From: Dicaeum eximium
Taxonomy: Eukaryota > Chordata > Aves > Passeriformes > Dicaeidae
Direction: 5' to 3'
NCBI GenBank assembly: GCA_013396995.1
Contig: VWZP01001429.1
Span: forward strand, 286,469-350,468
Length of the DNA: 64,000 nt
Part shown: piece by piece, positions 1 to 12,500 of the stretch
How the letters are laid out: each line of letters begins with the position of its first letter
Position numbering within the stretch: the first letter of the stretch is position 1
Notes under the pieces: model-generated
The model's database searches: none
What the model was told of the DNA's origin: nothing
What the model saw: only the letters and a program-made list of their open reading frames with translations
Translations under genes and position numbers: made by a program

Positions 1-2604
1 CATTAAATTCACATAATCAGATTTCTATTGTGATGGAAATTCCGTGGCTTTCTTTACGAGGATTTTGGAATAGTTCTTATTTTCTATCTCACATCAAGAA
101 ATTAAACAGGAGCACACCAAGCAGATGCAGAGGGGTATGACAGGTAGAGACCATCATATCACACTCCATCCATTCATTCATACCAATGATTCACTCAAGT
201 CAAAATAATTTGTGTCATATCTTCTACTAGCATAACCTTCCACCTCAAGGTTTTTCAGTCAAGAAAAATGTAAGTGGACAGCCAGGAGTACTAGCTTAAT
301 TCTTCATCAACTGTATCAATTGTGCTAAATATCTTTACTAAGAAACTTTGATGAAAAGAAATGATGTCCAGAAGATTCCTTAGAGCATTCTCTGTTTCCA
401 GTGGCAAGCTCTTTTCCCCAATCATAAAAAATAAAGTCACACAGTTGCTAAGTACTCAAGAGAGAAGTAGATTCTAATAATGGAAAGATGTGTTTTAATT
501 TCTAAACATAATCCTTCATATGATTGGATATGAAGAGTTCATTGACATATATTTTAGTGAGATGAAATAATGTTTTATCGTAAATGTTATAATTTCAAAT
601 AAGATCACTACATGCATGAAGAAGTGATAAGTAATACCTCTTTCATATTTAAATGCAAGAAAGAATGTTTTTGTGTCAGGATGTTTGGCAAGGCTGTTCC
701 GGGAGTCATTGCATATTCTGCCAAAATCTTGTTCATCGTACTGGAAGTCCTTCTGACAGCATTGCACTGCCTTTCCTCCAAAACAGCACCTGAAGCTGTG
801 CTTAGCCTTTGGAAACTAGTCTGAAGCCAATATAAAAACCCAGAAAAATGAATGAAATGAATATAATGAACCCAGAAAAAATTTCTCTTGTGAAATATTG
901 AAGTCCTGATATATTTGTATTAATGGGTTCTCCTTTTTAGCATAAATTTTTTCCCCTCAGAATTTTATCTCTGAAAATTAGTAGCCATATCCACAGATCA
1001 ACTCTAACCCTGACAGGCTGTGTGTCTAGTTAAGCAGGCCACTCCTTTTATAAGGAGATCAGAAAAAAAAAAGAGGAAAATCTGATAGCCTTCCCATGCT
1101 TTACATAAGAAAAGAGCAGGTTTTCCAGAAGTTAGCCTTTTTGTGTGGTAGTTATATTTCAGAATTCTTTACACTTTAAGTAAACTCTAAGTGTTACCTC
1201 TAACTTCTCTATTTTTCTTAAAGCACCAACTGCATCAGCTTAGCTGGGCACTTTTTTTGTGCAGGACAGAACTATCCCTGGTGCTTGAAGTAACCTCATG
1301 AAGTCAGTTCTAGTGAATTCACAGGAGCTGAGATTATGCTGCTTCTTGGGGATGTGGCTCTGGCTGCTAAGTCAGATGATCTATCTGTCTTTGGATGATA
1401 TATCTGTCTAGTATTTGGAATTCTTCTGCCCAACAGGCATTTAAGGTCTGTCTCTAGGCAGTGCAAAGGAGGACACAGAGTACTAGAACAGAACCCAAAA
1501 CCCCCCATAAAGCTAAGCAGAAAAGATGCAATATCACATGTGTGGTGCTCAAAGTCTGCCAGCTCACAATTCTAAGCAAAAGGATATGTTTTCCCCTTAT
1601 TCAGGGCTGTGGAGAGGTACTTCCATCTACCCTCCTGAAGGCAGAGAGACACCTGTTTTCAGTCCAAAAAGTGACTTTTGCAATTGCAATTCAAGACTGG
1701 GAAGGCAGGGCTGATTTTAGCTCTTCTTTCACAGCCCAGCCTTGTGGTTCATGCCCAAGTGGATGGAAGGCAGTCAGGCTTGATCCTCTTCTTTGCCTGA
1801 AGAGTCATCAGCCAGCACTGCTATCAGGCTAAATAGAGCTTCTGCTGGGGTAATGCTGAAGGGGGAGAAGTACTGCAGGGAAACACACTCTATCCTCTCT
1901 GTTCAGCCAAATCTGCTCCACAGAAAATAAGAGTCATAGGGTCAGGAAACACAGGGCCTGGGAACAGGAGTCTAACCCAGGCTTCAAAGACAGTTCCTAT
2001 CTAATATATACCACATATGGTAGAAAATGCATTAGTAATCCTGAAAGCAGTTGTCAGACTCAAGTTTTGACCTGCTGGGTGCTCTTGCAACTATGATATA
2101 GAGTCATGCCCCATCTTTGCAGTGCATTTGAATATTCTTATCATAAGACTGAATATGGTTAGTCTTTTACATATCAAGGCTCTTTTACAGAGCCCTGGGT
2201 AGTGCAGTCTTGGTTAAATGAAAACTGCCCTCAGCTGTTAGCCTTTCCAAAAAGTTTTGCAGACCACCTGAGGTACTTTAAGTGGGAATTATGTAGTCTG
2301 AATATTTCATATTACTAATTATCTCCCACAAATCCTTACTGTGTCCTCAGATAGTTAGGTCTGTTGTAATTGCTCCACTGCAATTTACAGAAGGTGAGAG
2401 AGTGAGTTCACCTTGTTTCAAAATCCTTTCCTATCACAAATTACTCTTTCATTCTGATGGCAATTTAGACCACTGATGGGTAAGTTTTGTTCCTTAACAG
2501 TTTGAAATAACCCAGTCATTACAGGTCAGGAGCTTATGCTGAATATAACTATGCATGTATAATGATACAACTGTTGGACTCAAAATTAACAAATAAATGT
2601 GCTT
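1..2604. other. Unique AT-rich intergenic DNA, no gene seen
   Basis: No open frame here resembles a known protein. The longest is a plus-strand frame of 123 codons at 1461-1832. It has mixed low-complexity composition, no recognisable domain, and overlaps other open frames on both strands. I saw no repeat family, RNA gene or CpG island. The segment is ordinary non-coding sequence as far as can be read by eye. Confidence 0.6.
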
Positions 2605-2680
2605 GTCATAGCATAACAAAAGAGATGGAGTTGGATGGGACCCACAAGGAATGGGTCTACTTCTTGTAGAGTACCACAGT
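2605..2680 (-). mobile_element. Small CR1 3'-end remnant
   Basis: The plus strand reads as a decayed reverse complement of a CR1 3' terminus: a TCATAG-type start, then GAGTTGGATGGGACCCACAA. This matches the GAGTTGGAAGGGACC core that opens inverted CR1 3' ends in birds. Similarity fades after about 75 bases, as expected for a severely 5'-truncated LINE copy. The match is short, so a related 3' end from another CR1-mobilised element or a chance match is possible. Confidence 0.42.
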
Positions 2681-5379
2681 TCCTTACCCTCCTTGTAGGC
2701 ACAGAATTGGTTTCCCTGGTATGAAAACAGTTTTAGATTTTTGTTGTAGAGACATCCAGCTTAAATGCATTTTTGCCTCTGGTTGGGATTTATAGAACAT
2801 GAAATTCATAGTGAATGACCATGTTTCTACTGTCTCATCAGTGACTTCAATAATACAATAAAGAGGTTTGCGCTGGTTTAAGGAGTATGCAGAGAACATG
2901 GCACTTGTATTTGGATTCTAATTTGTGAACTGCTTGGCAGTCTTCTTTTCCCATAATGTATTCATCACAAGATATATTGGTTATGCAATAAAGTATTCTT
3001 TAATTGCTAGCTTTAGAAATATTTAAGTATCCAATTATTTTTATCTAAAAGACTATTATAAAAAAAAGAAAAAGAAAGCAAAAGTTAAAAATGGATATGG
3101 CCATGGCTAGACAAGGATTATGAGCTGCACAGCAAGAGCACTGAGCCTTTGATGAAGTGTATAAATAATTAGTAACACACTTTAAGACATCTCTTTCTTG
3201 GTTCATAGTACCTGTGCTCATTTAATTCCAACTGAAAATATGCCTATTCATTCACAGTGAAGGACAGATAGGTTGATGACCAAGTCAATGAGAAAAGTCA
3301 TTCATGTTGAAGCACCCAAGGTCAAATACTTTCTGCACACACACAGGTCAGGCACTCACTGAGAGATTAGGCACCAACACAAATTTGTCCTGGCAAAAGA
3401 TCACAGGGGACATGAGATAGACATGTATGTGGCAGAGTAGTGACCATAAATGAAGGTGTGTGAGTATGTGTCATAATTTATCATCTAGCTTTTATGTGAA
3501 TGATTTTAGTAATCTGAACAAGAGATGAGTAACAAGAAATAACACTCTCAAAATAGGCTGTCCCATTGTTGCTTTTTTTCCAAAGTTACATGAATACCCA
3601 AATATCTTTTTTTGGTTCTTATTCCCCCAACATTGATGGGATTAATTTGATCAGCACAAATGGATATGAGCTTCAAAATTAATTCATATATTCACTCAAC
3701 TTCACCAAACTGCACCTCAAAAACCTTCACAGAAGTATTTTCACATTTGAAGAAGCACTTTGACACCTAAAGATGCAAGCAGGGTGCCTAATGTAAATAC
3801 AATACCTAATAACTAAAGATAAATGTCTAAGTTCCATTAGCTTCTCAAATCACTGCAAAATTCTGGTCTTAGTATACATATGCTTGTTGCAAAGAGGAAC
3901 AGAGAAAGATTTCAGGAGCTATTCCCAGACAGCTGTTTACTCATCTCAAAGAGGACTTTGGAGAACTGTTCTGCACCAGTCCATTGATTTGCACAAGTCC
4001 CTAAAAATATTAAACAAATAACAAATAAATATGAAGCCAAGGAAGATTGCTTACTGACTTTGCTTCTTTTTCTAGTGATTTACAGACCACTCCTGCAAAG
4101 CTTGTCCTCTCAAACTTCTACACATAACTAATACAAAATCAATTCCTCTTATCAGCATATCCCCAGTTCAGTGTCACACACAGAGATTTTTATACTATGT
4201 TATGTAAATCAGCACTACTGTCAGCTCCATCTGTGACACTTGCCTCTTAAGCAAATTACTCCAATTGTGATGAAGTAGTTCCACTAAGAGAAATCTAAAA
4301 GATGCCATAGAATTACTTCAATCTCAACAGCATTTTGTTTTATCGTAACAATCTTTCTGCATCCACACATATAATTAAAGATACTGTACCATGCATACCA
4401 TTAAACAGGCTTACACTTTGGCCATTCCTCATATTTCTGAGTTCATAATATATTGCTAGTGTTCATATGAATGTCATTACAGGACCCTTTCTAATACTTT
4501 AGAATTTTTTTTTAAGTTGTAAATACACCAGAGCAGGGAGATAGAAGGGCTGGCTTCCTGATAAAAGGGCTATGGTAGAAATTTTTGAAGATATGTATAA
4601 AATTTATGGTCGTCAACTATGGAGTGGAGTTGTGCTTGTCAGTTGTGTTATCACTTTTCCACACCAAGGGGAAAAAAAATTCCTGACATTACTTTCCCTT
4701 TTAAATGTATGTAAAGAGGAAAAGCACTGTACCATATTAATGCAGCTAGAATGGAAACACAGTGTTTTTCATAAGTGCCTGTTTATGTGACAGCAACTAT
4801 GCTATTTGCTTTCCTTTTCTTTTGTTGTCCAAAACCTAGTGAAGAAAACATAATGGGGTCTGAATAAAGAAACTCACAAAGTAAGCTGACTTTTAGGAAA
4901 AATATCCTCATATATTATATCCTCATTATATCCTCATACAACAACTATAAACCTAAAAGTGCTATTTCATTATCTGTTCCATGTTTCAGATTTCAGAAAT
5001 TTTTTATTATTAATTTTAAAAAAAGATTATAAGTATAGAGAGTTTTACTTTTTTATTTTTATCAATTTTATTAATATTTTTATTTCATCCGGGAAAAAAA
5101 AAAGGAAAAAAAAATGATAAAAACTTTTTAGGCTCCCAAACCATGCACAATTGTTACTTTAATTTCTAAAAATAATACTCATCATTTTAATTGTTATGAT
5201 AGAGTACAGATATAATTTTAAAGGTTTATTTTGAATTTATATTTAAATAGTTATTTATTATAAATGTATATTTATATGGTTGTTTTAATTACAGCTGTCA
5301 GCTCTCTTTAGTTTGCTTTGCTTTTACGGATAAGGAAGACAAATAAGTGTTTGAGGTAAACTATATTAGGGCTTGAGTT
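2681..5379. other. AT-rich intergenic DNA, no gene seen
   Basis: Strongly AT-rich, especially 4980-5290, where A/T runs dominate. It contains one small tandem repeat, listed separately, and A-rich tracts near 3061 and 5093. Open frames are at most 72 codons and unlike any protein I know. Nothing else is recognisable. Confidence 0.55.
4902..4937. repeat. Three copies of a 10-bp direct repeat
   Basis: The decamer ATATCCTCAT occurs exactly three times, at 4902-4911, 4917-4926 and 4928-4937, with spacers of 5 and 1 bases. It looks like local slippage duplication in AT-rich DNA. No function is implied. Confidence 0.85.
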
Positions 5380-5960
5380 TTAGGAGGTAACACCTCACCA
5401 CTGGCTGATGCTCAGGGCAGTGCCCAAAGTGGTACATGCTTGACCCTTGAAGGTGGTGTGGTGAGTGATATGACTTCATCTTTTTGTCTGGGGGCTCAGA
5501 AACCCTTTGGTGAAGCTCTCAAAGCTTTTTGGGCACTGATAAGCCTGGAATTGCAGGCTTTTCCATCCCACTGCTCCATACAACCAGAGTGGTCCTGCTG
5601 GGTATCTTGGCCAGTGACCTTGCACAGTATTTGAGCCCAGCTGGGGGGTGACACACTGCCTGCCCACCAGCTCTGCTGGTCACACAGAGGGACAGGGGTC
5701 AGTGCAGCCACCAGAGAGAGGTGACACTGCCCTGACCCTGCACTTCCTGGGTGTGGTCCACGCGCCTCCCGGACTGCGGCACACAGGCTTGGCCTTTCCC
5801 TTACCTGGGCTTGCCCAGCAACCCACGCGCTAAACGTGTGTTGGTCAAGCCAAAAGGAACAAAGGTCCATGTTCCCACAGTCCACACATAACATTCCAGG
5901 CTGAGAGGTGATAATATTGACTGCAGGGTCACTGTGCAGTGCCCACCAAACTCAGTAGAT
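5380..5960. other. GC-rich block with clustered CpGs in AT-rich surroundings
   Basis: This block is clearly more GC-rich than the DNA on both sides; the sequence just before it is nearly pure A/T. CpGs cluster at 5760-5835, including CACGCGCC, CCCGGACTGCGG, CACGCGC and AACGTG. A minus-strand open frame of 132 codons (5496-5894) and overlapping plus-strand frames exist, but stop-poor frames on both strands are expected in GC-rich DNA and none resembles a known protein. It could be a decayed LTR or other repeat, a small CpG-containing regulatory element, or an unrecognised exon. I saw no TG...CA LTR ends, polyadenylation signal or TATA box that would settle it. Confidence 0.5.
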
Positions 5961-8900
5961 AAGCAGCATTTTGCACCTCACTCACTGTTTGCAGTCTCCT
6001 CAATGGGACAAATGCAATTGTAACCTCATCTTGGTGACACCTCTGCACACTACTGCTATAATTTTCTCCCTCTTAAGGCATGTTGTGATATGGATTTACA
6101 GTTGAATTTCTGTTTGTTTTGATGTGTTTTGTTTTGGTTTTTTTCCTGGATTTCACTGGGCAGAAAAAACCACAACTGTTGAATTGATTTTCTTTTATGG
6201 AAGCAATATACTCTACATTTGTTTTCATTTACACATACATATCTATGTTTTCTATCTGGGATTGCCAGAAATTTTGGCTATACATAATTAATAAGTTTTC
6301 AGGAGACCTCTGTAGCAGCCCCTCTGTAGCCAGCCAAAGTATTGTGAATTTTTTCTGTAGTTGGGCCTCTGTGGCCCAAAGCTGACTGATAATTTCCAAG
6401 AAGTATCCTTGTAACCTGTCAGCTCTTTAATGTCTCCAAATGTCTCTGTGAATAACAAATCACCAGAATGAAGTCTAAGAAACCAAGTATAAATGTAAAA
6501 TGGAGAGTGTACAGAGAAGTTATGCATTCTAGGTGTGTTGGTCTGAAATTCCTACGTCACTGGATATTACAGTGGATGAGGTACCTGCTTAAGGACCCGA
6601 GGCATGCTTCATTCAGATGGGGGGCAGTAAAAACCAACTTTAGTGGTTCTTACCCTGGTGGAACTGTTTGAGGACAAGACAATCAATGAAAGGTGGGAAA
6701 ACAGAATGTCCTTGGGATGGGAGGCAGATTCAGAAAGAGACTGATGGGTGCTACTGTCCTTGAAAAGCCCCAAAGTCAGAGACATCTGGGAAGAGAAAGG
6801 CTACCAGAATGTACTTTATTTAAAAATAAGATTTATTGAGAAAGAAGTTCACTGAACATTTGAAAAAGACATAATGGCCAGTAGAAAGGTCTTGGAAATA
6901 CAGGAAAACACCATCCACTTACCAAAAAATATTTTAAGTTATGGTCTATCAGCTTATGTTTGGAGTTTATGAGTTTATCAGAAACATCTCAGTAGGTCAG
7001 AGACAGCTGCAGAGCCCAGAAAACTCTCTAGAAAGAAGTGGGACACTAAACCAAGTGTAGAGAGTAGAGCTTTGTTTCTGATCATTATTTCAAGGGATCT
7101 TCTGGCTGTGCAATGGTAGATTAAAGTGAAGCTGGATTTTGGCTCCTCCAGCCTGTCACTCTGAGAAATATACATCAAATGCCAAACATCTAATTCAAAG
7201 TCCTATTCCTATTCTTCTTGATCCAAGAAAATTTTCTGTTCTGAATTGTTCATTTAGTATTGTTTTTTAACAATGAGTTTTAGGACATACTTTCATCAAA
7301 CAATAGATTTTGTTCTTAACTAAAATAAGGATATATTTTTACACATTCACCTGAAGACAACCCTTAATGTAGTCTAGTGCCCTGAACACATTGTTATGTT
7401 GAACTCATAGAAGATTTGAATTTTAAAGGGAAAAATGCTATGTATCCTCATTATTCATGAACCAATAAGGTCAGACACTGATTTACCATATGTAGAAAAC
7501 TTGAAGTATTTAAGGCTGTTGAGATTCAATAGATCCCAAGGGTAACAAATAAAGGCACTGCTGTTAAAGTATAGTGCCTCTTTCAATATCTTATGTTTTT
7601 CTAAATTACCATTTGTGGGAATTTAACACTATAGAACAAAAAAAAAGGTGAACTTTTCTAGCAGTTACCAAAAAGCCATTTATTGTTTGTATAGTTCCAG
7701 ATATAACTGGATTTGAGTTAAAGAAATTTAGGTCTTTTGTGTTGTGTATTCCTGCAGGCGTTGGGTTTTTTTTTTTAAAGTATTTGAAGGGAAAAATCAT
7801 CATGATGTGTTTTACCAGTTACGCACACTAAGGCTATTTGCTATCTCTGGAAAATTTAAAAAGATAACTTCTGAAAGGCAAGTTATGGAAAAATTCCTTT
7901 TAAAACTTACCTTTTAAAAATGGTGACTTCATGGATTAAAAAAGATAAAGGAACATTTTTTCTTGAATCCCATCTTTATTTTGCATTTTGCCTTTATAAC
8001 AAATAATATGCTCATTTATATTTCAAGTTAAAGTAGTTGGCCTATGTAAGAAAAAAATGTGCATTTCAGTTTGTGACTTAATGTAACACTTTTCACTGAC
8101 CTTTTTTCTTTGAAGATACATTTTTGTTGCATAAGGTAATATAAAAGTGGCATAAAATTTCCCGCTCATGTTTATTTAAAATATTTACAGTATTTCATAA
8201 ATATATTAGCTACTATATAAGAGTTTAGTACTGAGTGGATTGATTAAATAGCTAGCTGGATACATAATTAATATCTCAAGGTCCCTTTTTAAGCTTCGGT
8301 AAAACAGCCAATGAGAAGTGATGCAGCTGCTTTGGGATGAGCAAAGCTTTTAAATGTTACCCTTCAACCTACACAGCAGTCTCCCTTTCTTCACAGAACT
8401 GTGTTCTCGTCCATGATTTTAAGGGCCTTTGTAAATGGTGTAAGCAGCAGGACCTTTGGTTCAGCAGAAGTGATTTTTTACAGTTAAATGTGTAATTCTC
8501 CAAACGGAAGGACAGACGCTTTGGAGACATCATTATTCTTCACCTACCTGTCAGAAACTACAGAGGATCTAGCTGGTTTAGTTGCAGTCCTTTTATCTTC
8601 AGTCTGATTTCTACAATTTTTCAAATAGATCCACGATAAATTCATCACACCATGAGCAGGAATTTCAGCCTGAGCATCACCATTTATATAAGTTCTGGGC
8701 TGAGTAAACTAATTTCCCCTGATTTCAGTCATGTGAAGCAGTGGGTGGAAAGGTCACCTCATTAGTGGGGAGAGATGCTGCTGCCCTGGTGGCCAACTGG
8801 CTTTGCACCTTTTTAGTTATTGATCTGGAGCATACAGGAGCAGGTAATGGCTGCAGGGCACAACTCAGCTCTCTCTTCTTGGGGCTCTCCCAGGAAAGCT

Positions 8901-9493
8901 ACCAAAGGTTTCCTTCTACATCCTGGATCTCTGCTATGGGTAATTAAGGATAGGCAAGTGAAATAGCTAAAAATGAAAGATTCAGATTACTAATTCCTCC
9001 TGAAAAAACGCTTTTGGGACAAGTCGAGGGAAAATTTTCTGGACATATCAGAATCCCACCAGGTAAAATGACTCAACATTTAGTTTTCAGAAAACAAAAT
9101 CCCTCTGCATCCAAAGCCAAGAAAAATGTTTAATATCCATCATTTTCTTGTGTACTCTTTGTTCCTGACCTTGAATGGCTGATCCGGAGCCAATGTGGGA
9201 TTCAGACCATAATGCCAAGGAAACTGCAGAGACAGTCAACACCATTTCTTCTAGAGGGGTCATCTTATTCTCTGAGGTCTTGCCAGGGAAAATGATAGGG
9301 ATAAATTAAAAAATGAAATTGAGGAACATCTTCAGCATCCAAAGAAAAATCAGTTCATGACAGAAGCAAGAGGTAAAGCATCAGCGATTGTTTAAATAGA
9401 GGCGCACATTAATGGTGTGGGAGTTTTTCTAAGACACCATAAGTTTCAGAAATGGTTCTGAATTATTAAGCTGTTGAAAACACAATTGTTAGT
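5961..9493. other. Intergenic DNA, no gene seen
   Basis: Unique sequence with open frames of 79 codons or less and no recognisable protein. A TTTTG-rich stretch lies at 6111-6144. The part around 8281-8400 is somewhat less AT-rich, with an inverted CCAAT-like element near 8310 (CAGCCAATGAG), but I could not identify an element there. Confidence 0.55.
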
Positions 9494-9521
9494 GAGAGAA
9501 GGAGAGAGAGGGAGAGAGAAA
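9494..9521. repeat. Short GA-rich microsatellite
   Basis: An interrupted (GA)n/(GGAGA)n purine tract of about 28 bases. It is short and imperfect, a normal genomic microsatellite. Confidence 0.8.
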
Positions 9522-12500
9522 GTAAGTGATGCTGCTTTTTGGGGAACATTTAGGAAATTATTTAGTTAATATTCTAGATCACCTTGTCAGACAGCCTGAA
9601 TACTATATTTTAGTGTGGACACTCAGATTCAACTGCTTTCCCCTCTTAGGCTGAAGAAAGATGACTGATTCTTCCCCAAAAGAAGGAAAGGTATAAAGAC
9701 AGCTGCTTGGGAAACTCTACCCTTCCTGAGCAGGTTTCTCACAGGCTGCCTGGGCCCCAGTCCTGCTGACTGTCAGAGGTCACAGTACAATGCAGGGAGG
9801 AGAATCCAGCAGGAGAAAAGTGAAGATTCCTTCCAAAATAGCACATTAGTCTGTGCAACAAGCAGCCATGGGCATTCATCCTCCATGGCCAGTTTGGGAC
9901 AGGCACCCTTGTTTTAAGGCAGTCTTGGAAAAAAATATCCTGCTCTCAATCCAGACTCTCAGGTTAGGCTCCTGCATGACAAAGCACAATGTTAAATGGT
10001 CTGTGCCCATTATGACAGCAAGAACCACTTAAAATTAAGGTAAAACAATATGGAAAGTATCCCAAACTTCATAATATTCCGTTGGATTCAAATCCACTCT
10101 AATTTGGGTAAAAGCATCATGAGCAGGAATCTGGATACACACAAGTAGAAGCAACAGCAGTGTGGAAACTAACCTATAACTCCTTGATCCCATAGAATGC
10201 TGGGCCCCACTCACCATGTTATGAGGTCAAATCAGCTCATTTGTCCTTTGATGGTGGAGGAGTTAGTGCATGCAACTTATCATGGGATGTGTACAGAAAC
10301 AAACTGAAGGCCAAACAGAAGAAAGCCATTGAAAGCAGAGCCTTAAAAACACTTGGTAATCTCTGAAAGAAATTACTTGCAGTTGTTCTAATATGAATAC
10401 TTTATTGATTTCTATTTTCTTAAGAATTCTTTATTATTTCTTTACCTTTTTCTTTCTGTACTTTTTCCTTCATTTTCTTTTATTTTACACATTTTTTATA
10501 ATTGTAATAGGCCAGCTTGTGGAGGGTTAGTACAAAATGGATAAAACATTTTTTGTTTCAATCTTTCCTTTCATTTATTAGTGAACCAAACAGGTAATTG
10601 CATAGAAACTTTCCAACATAGATGCCTTGAGCTGATTAACACTTTATTCTGCTTTCACACATTGGCAAGGTTGTGTGTCATAAAGCAGAAAGTCCATTTG
10701 TTGTTTTCCTGTCTGCATTTCACAAAAACATAAAGTTTTTTTTTCCTGCACAGAAACTTTAGGATATAAAAAATTTTGTTCCAGTGAGACTTGATGATTG
10801 CTTTTAAATGTATTTCTTACTTTTAAGAAGAAATTCTTAAATTCTTAAGGGCTATTCTTTTAGAGAGAAACCAATGTCAGAGTTCTGTGAATGAAAGAAT
10901 GAACTCTCCAAAATGACTGATGGTGCTGTCTGGCTTCTCCTAATTGATTGGTACTTTGGTTCTGAAACCTTGGTCCACAGATCATCTGTGTCCTGCAGAG
11001 AACTTGCTATTAGAACCTTTAGAGAGGAGCTAGACACCATGATGATAGTTTCTCTCTTTGATTACTGCTGTTAAATCATCTTAAAAGCAGTTAAATATTC
11101 ATTAAACCTTTTATTAATCAGACTTCTTCTAGGAAAGCAATTCTAAGTGGGAAAATTCTTTTTGCTTCTGAAGATGTTCTCCTTTTTAATATACGCAAGT
11201 AATAATTAATAACTTATTTATAAAGCCCTATTGGCATGGCTGAGGTGCTTGGGGTACTATACAACACCATCAAAACACATTTAAAACAAAATGAACAAAA
11301 GTTCACCCTCATTAGAGTCAAGCCAAACATAAGAAAAATTGCAGACAAGAAAACAGGATCTGCTTCTCTAATGATGCAGTCTCAACACTTGTAATTTTGA
11401 AATGATGCTGGGGTTTGAAATACGTCAGCATAAGCCTCAAAGAATGCACAGATAAGGGTGAAGTCCCTTTGTTCTTCCATAAACTTATTTTCATTTCACA
11501 CATCCTCATATGTTATCCTAGCTCACCTATTTCAGACATTATGCATAAAGCACAACCCATAAGGAATTCTGCATTTCCAAGGCTCTGCACGCTGCCCCAT
11601 AGAACCTTCACCAAATAAACTGGCAGAAAAAAGGGTGCTCCAGGAGCTTTGCAATAGATGTTTCAAAATGTGACCCACTATGTACTGGGGGAAGTAAGAA
11701 AGAAAGGAATTTGGCCTTTGCCACCCTTGCAAATGAGAACTGTGGGGCAAAGTTCCCAACTTGCCAGCTCTGTGGGCAGGGGAAAATCATATTAGTATAA
11801 AGATCACTTTTACAGAAAGCTACAAAAACAGGGATTTCAGTACCATCTGTCACAAACCTTGGGAAAAAAGACCTATAAATTAACACATGGACATGTACAC
11901 ATTTAATCATTCAAATGCACTTACAGAAGTATTTTTTTAAGTTCCATCTGATCCATAGTGCAGGGAAACATCAGTTATTGTTTTCTGCCATATTACCAGG
12001 TACCATTTCCACAATACAGATTTTCAGATATGTAGACTGGCTGTACAAAACAAATGAATTTGTTCTTCTTCCCTCTTAGACACAAGCCAAGCTTTCACTC
12101 TTTACAAATAGGTTAAATAGGTTATGGGGGATAAATACAGTAGGAAAAAAACAAAAGAAAATATATAGTGAAAGTTAGGCTGTCATTAGCTGCAGCTCTT
12201 TCTGATAAAGCTCAAGTCTTAAACTATAGAAATGGGGAAAACAGATAAAAGCTGTTGCTTTGATGCCTTAATACAGTATCTATTTAATTTGAGATTACAT
12301 AGTTCATAAGGAATAAATCCCCAAATATATTTGTAAAATCCTTCAACAGCCTTCAAAAATATCACAGTCTAATTGCAGAATTCACTCTCTAGAGTCTGAT
12401 TTTAGAAATACATCAATGCATAGATGATTTAAGAGGGCAAAAGCTGATTTTGGGTTTGTATCTCAAGGTGCAACATTTGCTCTAAGCAACAAGTTTCAAG

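Noticed and set aside
1461..1832. 123-codon plus-strand open frame
   Set aside because: No homology that I recognise, no domain features, and overlapped by other frames. Length is within chance for 64 kb.
5496..5894. 132-codon minus-strand open frame in the GC-rich block
   Set aside because: No recognisable domain, overlapping open frames on both strands, and GC-rich DNA has few stops. Not called as a gene.
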